A DNA stretch of 64,000 nucleotides from Prevotella sp. UBA2725 (GCA_002353825.1 DEKJ01000058.1:1-64000), one strand, 5' to 3'; shown: positions 25,523 through 32,649, counted from the first letter of the stretch. The notes: generated by a model not told the origin, from the sequence alone. Translations and numbers: made by a program.

Positions 25523-26335
25523 AAGATAGGACTTCCTTTATTCTTGGTCTTTGTGGGCATCGCGTTTCTGCTTATGTCCTCAGAGCCAGCTACCCCTGTT
25601 ATTTATATCATCGGTGATTCTACGGCAGCTCAGAAAGATACGACGCAGGGTAAACTTGAGCGTGGATGGGGTATGATGCTCCACGAGTTCTTCGACGATG
25701 GTGTGCGGGTGGAGAACCATGCTGTCAATGGCCGCTCGTCGCGATCTTTTTATGCTGAGGGTCGTTGGCAAAAAGTTATCGACAAAGTCAAGCCCGGCGA
25801 CTATGTCATCATTCAGTTCGGTCACAACGATGAGAAGCCACAGCCAGACCGCCATACGGATGTAGGTACAACGTTTGATGCCCATCTCGCTCAGTATGTC
25901 ATTGAGACGAAAGCCAAGGGAGCTACACCAATATTGATGAGCCCTATGACGCGTCGTAACTTCTATTTGAAACCACCAAAGCAGGATGATGATGAGAAAC
26001 TGCGTGAGACGACGTTTAAAGGTGAGCATGTCAACTCTGACACGCTTGTAGATACCCACGGAGCCTATCGCTATGTGGCTCGGCGCGTGGCGCAGCAATA
26101 CGGTGTGCCATTCGTAGATGCCAACAAGATATCCCATGATATCGAGCAGAAACTTGGTGTGGAAGGCTCGCGCAAGCTCCATATGTGGGTAGAGCCCGGA
26201 ATATATTCTTGGGCTCCGAAAGGCCGCCAGGACAATACACATTATAATATATATGGTGCACGCGTCATGGCAAAAGCACTCGCTAAAGCTATCGGCAAGG
26301 CTGTCCCGGCATTAAAGAGTCATGTGCGGCGCTGA
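25517..26335 (+). CDS. Rhamnogalacturonan acetylesterase-like SGNH hydrolase (CE12 type)
   Basis: A 272-residue exported protein (hydrophobic segment about residues 5-20) with the SGNH blocks in order: YIIGDSTAA (catalytic serine), NHAVNGRSSRSF, IQFGHNDEKP and the DNTHYNIYGA Asp/His block. CE12 enzymes remove acetyl groups from pectin, mainly rhamnogalacturonan, which fits the arabinan (pectin side-chain) locus 6 kb away. Substrate is inferred from family resemblance. Confidence 0.85.
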   Translation: MKKIGLPLFLVFVGIAFLLMSSEPATPVIYIIGDSTAAQKDTTQGKLERGWGMMLHEFFDDGVRVENHAVNGRSSRSFYAEGRWQKVIDKVKPGDYVIIQFGHNDEKPQPDRHTDVGTTFDAHLAQYVIETKAKGATPILMSPMTRRNFYLKPPKQDDDEKLRETTFKGEHVNSDTLVDTHGAYRYVARRVAQQYGVPFVDANKISHDIEQKLGVEGSRKLHMWVEPGIYSWAPKGRQDNTHYNIYGARVMAKALAKAIGKAVPALKSHVRR

Positions 26336-26433
26336 AAACTTCACTATGGCATTGAAATAGCAATAGAAAGAGAAACAACTGTTAAAAAACGAAGAAAAAG
26401 CCATTGTAGTTTCTCTATTCCATTAAAAGTCAG

Positions 26434-26533
26434 TACCTTTGCACCGCTTTTCGGCCTGACCGCTGGTTGAGGGAAGAGTCCTCAGGCTATGTCGGGTTGG
26501 AGCGACGGACAACATTTAATCATTACAATCAAA
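26434..26533 (+). promoter_or_regulatory. rplS promoter and candidate ribosomal-protein leader
   Basis: TACCTTTG at 26434-26441 is a good -7 element. The roughly 85-base leader can pair GCCTGA (26454-26459) with TCAGGC (26482-26487), or TGAGG (26468-26472) with CCTCA (26480-26484); these exclude each other. GTCG/CGAC (26491-26506) forms a further hairpin. The spacing and stems suggest an autoregulatory leader for L19. Confidence 0.5.
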
Positions 26534-26893
26534 ATGGATTTAATTAAAGTTGCTGAGGAAGCATTTGCAACCGGCAAGCAGATTCCTGCATTCAAGGCAG
26601 GTGACACGATCACTGTCGCTTACAAAATCGTCGAGGGTTCAAAGGAGCGTATCCAGCTCTACCGCGGTATCGTTATCAAGATCAGCGGTCATGGAGACAA
26701 AAAGCGCTTCACCGTGCGTAAGATGTCAGGAACAGTGGGTGTAGAGCGTATTTTCCCTGCTGAGTCTCCCGCTATCGACCACATCGAGGTTAACAAGCGC
26801 GGTAAGGTGCGTCGTTCTAAGCTTTACTATCTGCGTAAGCTCACAGGTAAGGCTGCACGTATCCAGGAGAAGCGCACTGTTGCAGGTGAGTAA
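26534..26893 (+). CDS. rplS: 50S ribosomal protein L19
   Basis: A 119-residue L19: MDLIKVAEEAFATGKQIPAF, GDTITVAYKIVEG, RIQLYRGIVI and the FTVRKMSGTVGVERIFP block, with a basic tail. It sits at the 30S-50S interface. I choose the ATG at 26534, which gives the usual L19 start and length; an in-frame ATG at 26489 lies in the leader. It is a single-gene unit with a terminator shared with the opposing gene. Confidence 0.96.
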   Translation: MDLIKVAEEAFATGKQIPAFKAGDTITVAYKIVEGSKERIQLYRGIVIKISGHGDKKRFTVRKMSGTVGVERIFPAESPAIDHIEVNKRGKVRRSKLYYLRKLTGKAARIQEKRTVAGE

Positions 26894-26916
26894 TCTCCTC
26901 CTCTTCGTTAAGAAAC

Positions 26917-26950
26917 AAAAAGCATGGCACTCTTCAGTGTCATGCTTTTA
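26917..26950. terminator. Bidirectional terminator after rplS
   Basis: AAAAGCATGGCACT pairs with AGTGTCATGCTTTT (one mismatch) around a CTTC loop, with T runs on each strand. It serves rplS (+) and the small gene on the minus strand. Confidence 0.8.
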
Positions 26951-26956
26951 TTGTCT

Positions 26957-27247
26957 TTATCTCACGGCATAGTTCTCATCGCCATCTGCTTCTCCGTGCA
27001 GCGCTTCGTCGAGGTCGTTCCATGTCTGGAATCCGGCAAAGAGTGCCAGCCGATTCTTGGCTGCCAGCGAGAGCTTGCGTTTACCTGTAACAAGCTCCAT
27101 CAACTTTCTCAGAGAGGTCACACTCAGATTGATGTGGTGTCTCTCCAACTTTCTAGACAGGCCATCCAGATCGTGACCAATCTCATGTTCTCCCTCTTTG
27201 ACCTTCTTTCCTGCTTCCTGAAAGAGCAGTTTTAAGTCCCTTTTCAT
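26957..27247 (-). CDS. Small protein of unknown function (96 aa)
   Basis: The chosen ATG gives 96 residues beginning MKRDLKLLFQEAGKKVKEGE and containing LRKLMELVTGKRKLSLAAKNRLALFAG, then FQTWNDLDEALHGEADGDENY. It looks cytoplasmic, helical and highly charged, with no membrane segment or recognised domain; a DNA- or RNA-binding role is possible but not shown. A -7 element (TATCTTTG, minus strand, 27278-27285) and a shared terminator support a real gene. A start 40 codons upstream is possible but would overlap the purH-like start. Confidence 0.6.
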   Translation of the reverse strand: MKRDLKLLFQEAGKKVKEGEHEIGHDLDGLSRKLERHHINLSVTSLRKLMELVTGKRKLSLAAKNRLALFAGFQTWNDLDEALHGEADGDENYAVR

Positions 27248-27298
27248 TTTCTCACATACTTTTTCTATAACGCGAGGCAAAGATACGACTTTTTTTGT

Positions 27299-27306
27299 TA
27301 CCTTTG
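27299..27306 (+). promoter_or_regulatory. -7 element of the purH-like gene, divergent with the small gene
   Basis: TACCTTTG lies 30 bases before the ATG at 27336. The opposing TATCTTTG of the 96-residue gene is only 13 bases away (27278-27285), so the two promoters are back to back. Confidence 0.6.
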
Positions 27307-27335
27307 CCACAAGAAAGATTAAATCTATATTAATA

Positions 27336-28517
27336 ATGAAGGAATACGCACTAAAGTACGGGTGCAACCCTAATCAGAAGCCCGCCCGCATCTACATGGA
27401 ACATGGAGAACTGCCCGTTGAGGTTATCAACGGTCGTGCCGGTTACATCAACTTTCTCGATGCCCTCAACTCCTGGCAGCTTGTGAAGGAGCTCAAGGCT
27501 GCAACAGGTCTGCCTGCTGCTGCTTCGTTCAAGCATGTCAGCCCTGCAGGTGCTGCTGTTGGTTTGCCACTGAGCGACACGCTGAAGAAGATCTATTTTG
27601 TCGATGACATAGACTTTGAGCTGACGCCGCTCGCCAATGCTTACGCCCGTGCCCGTGGTGCAGACCGTATGTGCTCTTACGGTGACTTCTGCGCACTGAG
27701 CGATACTTGTGATGAGGCTACAGCTCGTCTGATTAAGCGTGAGGTGAGCGATGGTGTTATCGCTCCGGGTTATACTCCCGAAGCTTTGGAAATTCTCAAG
27801 GCAAAGCGCAAGGGTAACTACTGTGTCATCAAGATTGATCCCGACTATGTGCCTGATCCTATCGAGCACAAGCAGGTCTTCGGCATCACCTTCGAGCAGG
27901 GCCGTAACAATGTGGACCTCTCTGATCCGAAGCTCTTCGAGGATGTGCCGACAAAGAACAAGAAGTTCACACCGGAGGCACTGCGCGACCTTAAGATTGC
28001 GCTCATCACATTGAAGTATACACAATCCAACTCAGTTTGCTATACGAAAGATGGTCAGGCTATCGGTATCGGTGCCGGTCAGCAGAGTCGTATCCACTGC
28101 ACACGTTTGGCTGGTAATAAGGCTGATGAGTGGTGGATGCGCCAGAGCCCGAAAGTGCTCAACCTCCCGTTCAAGGATCATATCCGTCGTGCCGACCGCG
28201 ACAACTGTATCAATGTCTATCTCTCAGAGGAGTATGAGGATGTGTTGCGCGATGGAGCCTGGCAGCAGTGGTTCACGGAGAAGCCGGAGCCGTTCCTCCG
28301 TCCTGAGCAGAAAGAGTGGATTGCCAAGAACACGAACGTATGTCTCGGCTCTGATGCTTTCTTCCCCTTCGGCGACAACATCGAGCGTGCGCACAAGAGT
28401 GGCGTGAGATATATTGCACAGGCCGGTGGCTCTATCCGTGACGACAATGTCATTGAGACTTGTGACAAATACGACATCGCCATGGCAATGACGCACGTGC
28501 GTCTGTTCCATCATTAA
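27336..28517 (+). CDS. Single-domain AICAR formyltransferase (PurH C-terminal type)
   Basis: A 393-residue protein equivalent to the AICAR transformylase part of PurH: LKYGCNPNQKPARI, AASFKHVSPAGAAVG, ARGADRMCSYGDFCALS and GQQSRIHCTRLAG. The N-terminal IMP cyclohydrolase domain of standard PurH (about 520 residues) is absent. The family transfers formyl from 10-formyl-tetrahydrofolate to AICAR in purine synthesis. Ring closure to IMP would have to come from another protein. It is followed after 10 bases by a small basic protein. Confidence 0.9.
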   Translation: MKEYALKYGCNPNQKPARIYMEHGELPVEVINGRAGYINFLDALNSWQLVKELKAATGLPAAASFKHVSPAGAAVGLPLSDTLKKIYFVDDIDFELTPLANAYARARGADRMCSYGDFCALSDTCDEATARLIKREVSDGVIAPGYTPEALEILKAKRKGNYCVIKIDPDYVPDPIEHKQVFGITFEQGRNNVDLSDPKLFEDVPTKNKKFTPEALRDLKIALITLKYTQSNSVCYTKDGQAIGIGAGQQSRIHCTRLAGNKADEWWMRQSPKVLNLPFKDHIRRADRDNCINVYLSEEYEDVLRDGAWQQWFTEKPEPFLRPEQKEWIAKNTNVCLGSDAFFPFGDNIERAHKSGVRYIAQAGGSIRDDNVIETCDKYDIAMAMTHVRLFHH

Positions 28518-28527
28518 TATTCTCCGT

Positions 28528-28728
28528 ATGGATGATTTTGAGGATATTCTTGTCAATGGCATTACCTTCAAGAAAGCGTCGGGTCCTAAACAGACCGACG
28601 ACAAGGTGAAGACCAAAGCCAAGAAGAAAAAGTATATCACGGGTGCTCACGGCTCCGGCTCAGCGAAACAGAAAGCTAAGTACAGGGAGCAGCGGGCTAA
28701 CCGCAAAAGTCAACGTAAAAACAAGTAA
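28528..28728 (+). CDS. Small basic protein of unknown function (66 aa)
   Basis: A 66-residue protein with an acidic start (MDDFEDILVNGITFKKAS) and a Lys/Arg-rich remainder (KVKTKAKKKKYITGAHGSG, QKAKYREQRANRKSQRKNK). It is probably disordered and nucleic-acid binding by composition only. It lies 10 bases after the purH-like gene, suggesting co-transcription, and a 22-bp repeat array begins shortly after its stop codon. Confidence 0.55.
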   Translation: MDDFEDILVNGITFKKASGPKQTDDKVKTKAKKKKYITGAHGSGSAKQKAKYREQRANRKSQRKNK

Positions 28729-28745
28729 ACGTCATCGGTTGGCGT

Positions 28746-28855
28746 TCGACAGCAGATTGTTTGTCGAACGTCAACCAGTCGTTTGTCGAACGCCGAACAA
28801 TTGTTTGTCGAACGTCAGCCAATCGTTTGTCGAACGCCGAACGATCGCATTAAAG
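28746..28855. repeat. 22-bp tandem repeat, second copy of the ACGCCGAAC type
   Basis: Units start at 28746, 28768, 28790, 28812 and 28834, alternating ACGTCAACC-like and ACGCCGAAC-like starts and mostly ending GTTTGTCGA. The unit is shared with 10943-11030, 18 kb away. The array fills the spacer between the small basic protein and the aldose epimerase gene, ending 20 bases before its ATG. Confidence 0.88.
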
Positions 28856-28875
28856 TCTAAATCTAGCAAAAAATC

Positions 28876-29742
28876 ATGGAAACGATCAAAAATGATAAGT
28901 TAAAGGTTGAAGTCTCTGAGCATGGAGCTGAGCTTCAGAGTATCAAAGACAATGGCGGTGAAGAATATCTCTGGCAGGGCGATCCTGCCTACTGGCCCCG
29001 TCGGTCACCGATTCTCTTCCCAATCGTCTGTGGCCTTTGGAAAGAGACCTATCGTGTCAATGGGAAAGAATATCATCTCTCGCGCCACGGCTTCGCCCGT
29101 GACACCGACTTCACACTCCTTGCCAAAGGCGATGAGCAGGTTGTTTACGGCTTGCACGACAATGCTGAGACGATGAAGCTCTATCCTTATCACTTTAACC
29201 TTGCTGTAAGCTATAAGTTGACCGATAACAAGATTCATGTGGTGTGGCATGTTGAGAACACCGATGACAAGATCATCTATTTCCAGATTGGTGGTCATCC
29301 CGCATTCCTTATCCCCGGTGCCAAGGCCGGTGAGCCGGTGAACGGTACATTGCGTTTCGATAATCCCGAGCCGATGCGTCTCTATGCCAATGTAGAAGGT
29401 TGTCTGGCTAAGGGTTATCACAAGGTAGAGACCGATAATGGCCTGTTTCACTTCACGGAAGACAGTTTCAAGGACGACGCTATCGTCTTCGACCATAGTC
29501 AGCTTCGTCATATCGAACTGCTCGATGAGGCTGGCAAGACACATGTGGCGCTCGACATCAAGACACCGGCTGTGGGTCTTTGGACGCCTTGCGGCAAACA
29601 TGCTCCGTTCATCTGCGTTGAGCCGTGGTATGGCGTGTCCGACTGGGCCGAGTATGACGGCGACATTAAGGACCGCTACCTCATGAACCAGCTCCTTCCC
29701 GGCAGCAGCTTCATGAGTGAGTACGTCATCACGATAGGATAA
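28876..29742 (+). CDS. Aldose 1-epimerase family protein
   Basis: A 288-residue galactose-mutarotase-fold protein without a signal peptide: VSEHGAELQSIKDNGGEEYL, WPRRSPILFPIVCGLW, LSRHGFARD (catalytic histidine region), QIGGHPAFLIPG and a late glutamate in FICVEPWYGVSDW. It matches the YeaD/LacX-like branch, which interconverts anomers of sugars or sugar phosphates. The substrate cannot be fixed. Confidence 0.87.
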   Translation: METIKNDKLKVEVSEHGAELQSIKDNGGEEYLWQGDPAYWPRRSPILFPIVCGLWKETYRVNGKEYHLSRHGFARDTDFTLLAKGDEQVVYGLHDNAETMKLYPYHFNLAVSYKLTDNKIHVVWHVENTDDKIIYFQIGGHPAFLIPGAKAGEPVNGTLRFDNPEPMRLYANVEGCLAKGYHKVETDNGLFHFTEDSFKDDAIVFDHSQLRHIELLDEAGKTHVALDIKTPAVGLWTPCGKHAPFICVEPWYGVSDWAEYDGDIKDRYLMNQLLPGSSFMSEYVITIG

Positions 29743-29777
29743 AGATGGAATAGTCTAACAAATTAGGAGGAGATGCT

Positions 29778-30065
29778 ATGACAGCAATAGAACTTAAAGC
29801 TTCGCTTCTCGATTCCATTCAAGGAATCAATGATAAGGATTTGATAGAAAAGATCAGTCAATATGTGAGTAAAATGCTTGCAAAGGCAAGATCCAGTCAG
29901 AATACACATTACAAGCTGAAGAATATAGATGAGCTTCACCCTGCAGTAAGAAATATCATTGGTATTGCTAAAGGTGCAGAGGATAGTAATGACGATCTGA
30001 ATGGACGAATGGCTGTCATGCAACCGCGAGATTTTTTAGATAGCTTGGTCGAAGGGAATGACTGA
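29778..30065 (+). CDS. Antitoxin-like small protein without a toxin partner
   Basis: A 95-residue protein starting MTAIELKASLLDSIQGINDK, a pattern seen at the N-terminus of small antitoxin-like proteins of Bacteroidales, with a C-terminal LHPAVRNIIGIAKGAED and MQPRDFLDSLVEGND. No toxin follows: the stop codon overlaps an ATG (ATGACTGA) that opens a 14-codon frame ending at 30104. The gene may be an orphan antitoxin or half of a decayed pair. The annotation as antitoxin is tentative. Confidence 0.55.
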   Translation: MTAIELKASLLDSIQGINDKDLIEKISQYVSKMLAKARSSQNTHYKLKNIDELHPAVRNIIGIAKGAEDSNDDLNGRMAVMQPRDFLDSLVEGND

Positions 30066-30100
30066 AATTCCTTTTGAATTATGGCTATTTTGCAATGTTT

Positions 30101-30135
30101 AACGGCTCCGGATAACAATTGTTACCGGTGCCGTT
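30101..30135. promoter_or_regulatory. Strong palindrome upstream of the hemerythrin gene
   Basis: AACGGC-T-CCGG-A-TAACAA meets TTGTTA-CCGG-T-GCCGTT, about 17 paired bases with a perfect TAACAATTGTTA centre. It could be a terminator of the preceding gene, but there is no T run. It lies just upstream of the -7 element at 30149, so an operator is equally possible. Confidence 0.5.
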
Positions 30136-30148
30136 AAGCGTTTATGGT

Positions 30149-30156
30149 TAACTTTG
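30149..30156 (+). promoter_or_regulatory. -7 element of the hemerythrin gene
   Basis: TAACTTTG fits TAnnTTTG; the -33 position falls within or next to the palindrome at 30101-30135. Confidence 0.5.
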
Positions 30157-30165
30157 CAAGCGAAT

Positions 30166-30195
30166 GGTAGGACGGCCACAAGGGCCGCCCCTACG
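30166..30195. repeat. Dispersed GGCCGCCCC palindrome
   Basis: GTAGGACGGCC and GGCCGCCCCTAC flank ACAAG; it nearly matches 84-112 and resembles 16803-16838. It lies in the predicted leader of the hemerythrin gene. Confidence 0.5.
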
Positions 30196-30219
30196 GTGAA
30201 CCAAATGCTGTAGAACTTA

Positions 30220-30768
30220 ATGTTAGATAAAATGAATAAACCGGAGATTGCAAAGGGTATACCTTTCGAGAAGTGGGACCTCGACCTGTTGGTCGACTAT
30301 GTACTGAAGTTTCATCACCGCAACACACGAAAGTATGGTGCGGAGATTTACAACCTGTTGCTCGATGTTGACAGTCGTCATCATGAGCTCGACAAGGTGA
30401 CGGATCATTTCCGCAACAGCATTCAGGACCTTGACAACCACTGCATGAAGGAGGAGCAGGTGCTCTATCCTTATATCATGGAGATGTACAACGCTCATGA
30501 GGCTGGTCAGCATATTGCTCCGTTCCACTGTGGAACAATTCAGGCTCCTATCCAGATGATGATGATGGAGCACGACGACGAGATGAGCCGGCACGAGCGT
30601 ATTGCAGAGTTGACGAACAACTACAAGGCTCCCGAAGGTGCTGAGCCTCAGTATCAGCAAGTCTTGGACCGGCTGCGTGAGTTCCGCGACTGGCTGCTCG
30701 AGCATATCTGGGTAGAGAACGAAGTGCTCTTCCCGATGGCACTGAGAATGGAACGTGAGAATCAATAA
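30220..30768 (+). CDS. Hemerythrin-domain protein (RIC/YtfE-like, di-iron)
   Basis: A 182-residue helical protein with the hemerythrin-type ligand pattern: LKFHHRNTRKYG, DNHCMKEEQVLYPY, MMEHDDEMSRH and HIWVENEVLFPMA. It lacks the N-terminal DUF542 (ScdA) domain of full-length YtfE/RIC proteins. These di-iron proteins help repair iron-sulfur clusters damaged by nitric oxide or oxygen. It precedes a DUF488 gene by 6 bases, and a Crp/Fnr regulator is next to them. The ATG at 30232 is an alternative start. Confidence 0.85.
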   Translation: MLDKMNKPEIAKGIPFEKWDLDLLVDYVLKFHHRNTRKYGAEIYNLLLDVDSRHHELDKVTDHFRNSIQDLDNHCMKEEQVLYPYIMEMYNAHEAGQHIAPFHCGTIQAPIQMMMMEHDDEMSRHERIAELTNNYKAPEGAEPQYQQVLDRLREFRDWLLEHIWVENEVLFPMALRMERENQ

Positions 30769-30774
30769 CAGATC

Positions 30775-31119
30775 ATGAACATCAGCATTAAAAGGGTCTA
30801 CCTGCCTGCTGAAGACAGTGACGGTTACCGCGTGCTCGTAGATCGGCTCTGGCCGCGCGGCATCAAGAAGGAGAATGCGAAGATTGACCTCTGGGCTAAG
30901 GCACTCGCACCCTCCGCTGAACTGCGTAAGTGGTTCAACCATATCCCCGAGCGTTTCGAGGAGTTCTCGAAGAAGTATGTGGAAGAACTGAAAGCGAACC
31001 CTGAGGTCGCTCCTATCCTTGACGAGCTTCGTCAGCACGATAAGGTGACGCTGCTCTATAGCGCCAAGGATGAACAGCACAATAATGCTGTCGTGCTACT
31101 TCATCTTCTGTCGGTCTAA
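30775..31119 (+). CDS. DUF488-family protein
   Basis: A 114-residue protein with DUF488 signatures: IKRVYLPAEDSDGYRVLVDR, LWPRGIKKENAKIDLWAKAL, LRKWFNHIPERFEEF and KVTLLYSAKDEQHNNA. The family's function is unknown. It starts 6 bases after the hemerythrin gene, and its 3' end overlaps the convergent Crp/Fnr gene by 24 bases. Confidence 0.88.
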   Translation: MNISIKRVYLPAEDSDGYRVLVDRLWPRGIKKENAKIDLWAKALAPSAELRKWFNHIPERFEEFSKKYVEELKANPEVAPILDELRQHDKVTLLYSAKDEQHNNAVVLLHLLSV

Positions 31120-31764
31120 AATCGTTATCTCTCGCCCGTTGATCTTGATGGCTCCCTCTTTTTGGAAGTCGGCGAGCACGCGGAGCAGTGAGAACTTCTG
31201 GATACCGAACGAGTCGGCTATCTCCTGGCGTGAGCGAAAGAGGTGAATGACATTAGATCCTTGTTCGCCAGCACGTTCAAGGAGAAGCCATGCTACCTTT
31301 TCTCTTACAGTATAGAGACTGAGCACGCGCATGCGCTTCGTGAGAAACGCGTTGATGTTGGACAGCACACGCATGAAGTTCATCGACAGTTGCCAGTTGT
31401 CGCGAAGCAACTGCTCAAACTCCGGCTTGCGCATGCGGAAGACAGTGACAGGTGTGCCGGTCTCTACACCCACGGGCATGTTATTGTTTTTTGAGAAGAC
31501 GAAAGCCGGGGCCACGATGTTGCCGTCGCGCAGGCGACTCACTTCCACTTGCTTGCCTGACAAGGATGACATACGGCAGATGAGTATGCCGCTGAGAACG
31601 ATGTCAAGATGCTGGTAAGGCATATTGGCGAGCGCATAGATGTCGTGGGCATCATATTGCACCGTGGACCATTTGACGCCACTGAGTGCTATCTCTATTT
31701 CTACGGGGCTCATGCCTGCAAAGAGTGGGCAGTGAGTGAGTTTGTCAAGTATCTTTTGTTCCAT
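31096..31764 (-). CDS. Crp/Fnr-family transcriptional regulator
   Basis: A 222-residue protein from the chosen ATG: a cyclic-nucleotide-type sensor domain (about 15-125), dimer helix, and a Crp-type helix-turn-helix (RSRQEIADSFGIQKFSLLRV) with wing. It lacks the N-terminal Cys cluster of Fnr. An upstream ATG at 31812 overlaps the HAD stop codon by 4 bases (ATGA), which favours translational coupling, but the extra 16 residues are encoded by a 7-bp repeat (TTQHLTPIT); I cannot decide. It converges on the DUF488 and hemerythrin genes. Confidence 0.88.
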   Translation of the reverse strand: MEQKILDKLTHCPLFAGMSPVEIEIALSGVKWSTVQYDAHDIYALANMPYQHLDIVLSGILICRMSSLSGKQVEVSRLRDGNIVAPAFVFSKNNNMPVGVETGTPVTVFRMRKPEFEQLLRDNWQLSMNFMRVLSNINAFLTKRMRVLSLYTVREKVAWLLLERAGEQGSNVIHLFRSRQEIADSFGIQKFSLLRVLADFQKEGAIKINGREITILDRQKMK

Positions 31765-31773
31765 GTTTTGAAA

Positions 31774-31801
31774 GGTGATGGGTGTTAGGTGTTGGGTGGT
31801 A
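31774..31801. repeat. 7-bp tandem repeat at the Crp/Fnr gene start
   Basis: Four units GGTGATG GGTGTTA GGTGTTG GGTGGTA lie between the HAD stop codon and the likely Crp/Fnr start, or within its first 16 codons if the upstream ATG is used. Confidence 0.8.
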
Positions 31802-31808
31802 ATGGATG

Positions 31809-32549
31809 TCATAGCAATTCTGTCAACTCTCGGAATTTTTCGATGCGCCTGAAACGAGGAAAGTCTTTACGCATATCGGTATCTTCCACTTGTTCCATCT
31901 GCCATTGCAGCTCATAGGGTATGTGGATGGCATATCCACCAAGTTTCAGTACGGGCAGAATATCGCTTTTGAACGAGTTGCCTACCATACAAAGCCGGCC
32001 GATGTTTGTATCAAAGAGTCGGCAGAGGTGCATATATTCGTGTGGCGTCTTGTCGGCTACCACAATGCAATCGTCGAAATACTTGGCTAATCCGGAGCGC
32101 TTGAACTTATTCTCCTGGTCGAGATTGTCACCTTTTGTGAAGACAACTATCTTGTAAGATCCCTTCTTGTGCAGTTCCTTCAGGGTCTCTTCGACGCCTT
32201 CAAGCGGTGTGCCCGACATGTTGAGCAGACTCTTGCCAAGTTCTATGACTTTTAATAAGTCGTCTCCGCTAATTTTACCTTTCGAGATCTTAATGGCGTT
32301 TTCTACGAGTGAGATGGTGAAAGCCTTGCTGCCAAAGCCTAAAAGCGGCATGTTCCCGGTCTCTGTCTGAAAGAGTTTCGTGGCTATTTCATCATGGCTA
32401 CCATAGGGGACAAGCAAGTGGCAGTAGGCTGCTTCCACATTGTCGAAATGTCCCTGGCAGTCCCATAGCGTGTCGTCGGCATCGAAGGCGAGCAGCGAGA
32501 TATCGTGAGGTATTCTGTCTTGTTCGTTTGTATACTTAGCAGTATTCAT
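31809..32549 (-). CDS. HAD-family hydrolase
   Basis: A 246-residue HAD phosphatase with motif I FDADDTLWD, motif II VFTKGDN, and motif III/IV around VADKTPHEYMHL and MVGNSFKSDI. It probably removes phosphate from a small metabolite; the cap domain does not reveal the substrate. Its -7 element sits only 6 bases before the start codon, so its mRNA may be almost leaderless. It is upstream of and likely coupled to the Crp/Fnr gene. Confidence 0.87.
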   Translation of the reverse strand: MNTAKYTNEQDRIPHDISLLAFDADDTLWDCQGHFDNVEAAYCHLLVPYGSHDEIATKLFQTETGNMPLLGFGSKAFTISLVENAIKISKGKISGDDLLKVIELGKSLLNMSGTPLEGVEETLKELHKKGSYKIVVFTKGDNLDQENKFKRSGLAKYFDDCIVVADKTPHEYMHLCRLFDTNIGRLCMVGNSFKSDILPVLKLGGYAIHIPYELQWQMEQVEDTDMRKDFPRFRRIEKFRELTELL

Positions 32550-32554
32550 GTCTA

Positions 32555-32562
32555 CAAAGTTA
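32555..32562 (-). promoter_or_regulatory. -7 element abutting the HAD gene start
   Basis: The minus strand reads TAACTTTG and ends 6 bases before the ATG at 32549. Confidence 0.4.
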
Positions 32563-32605
32563 CAGAAAAAATGTCGGAGAAGTGAAGGAACGTCAATAAT
32601 AATTA

Positions 32606-32613
32606 TTAATTTT
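32606..32613 (+). promoter_or_regulatory. -7 element of the PUL regulator gene
   Basis: TAATTTTG lies 37 bases before the ATG at 32650, which supports that start over the ATG at 32548. Confidence 0.45.
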
Positions 32614-32649
32614 GCAAATAAGAAATGCTATACGTACCTAAAAGACACT

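Noticed and set aside
26489..26533. An upstream in-frame ATG that would lengthen L19 by 15 residues
   Set aside because: The extra residues come from the leader, which can form competing hairpins, and L19 normally starts at the ATG used here.
28746..28855. A possible CRISPR array
   Set aside because: The units are contiguous 22-bp repeats with no unique spacers, and no cas genes are present.
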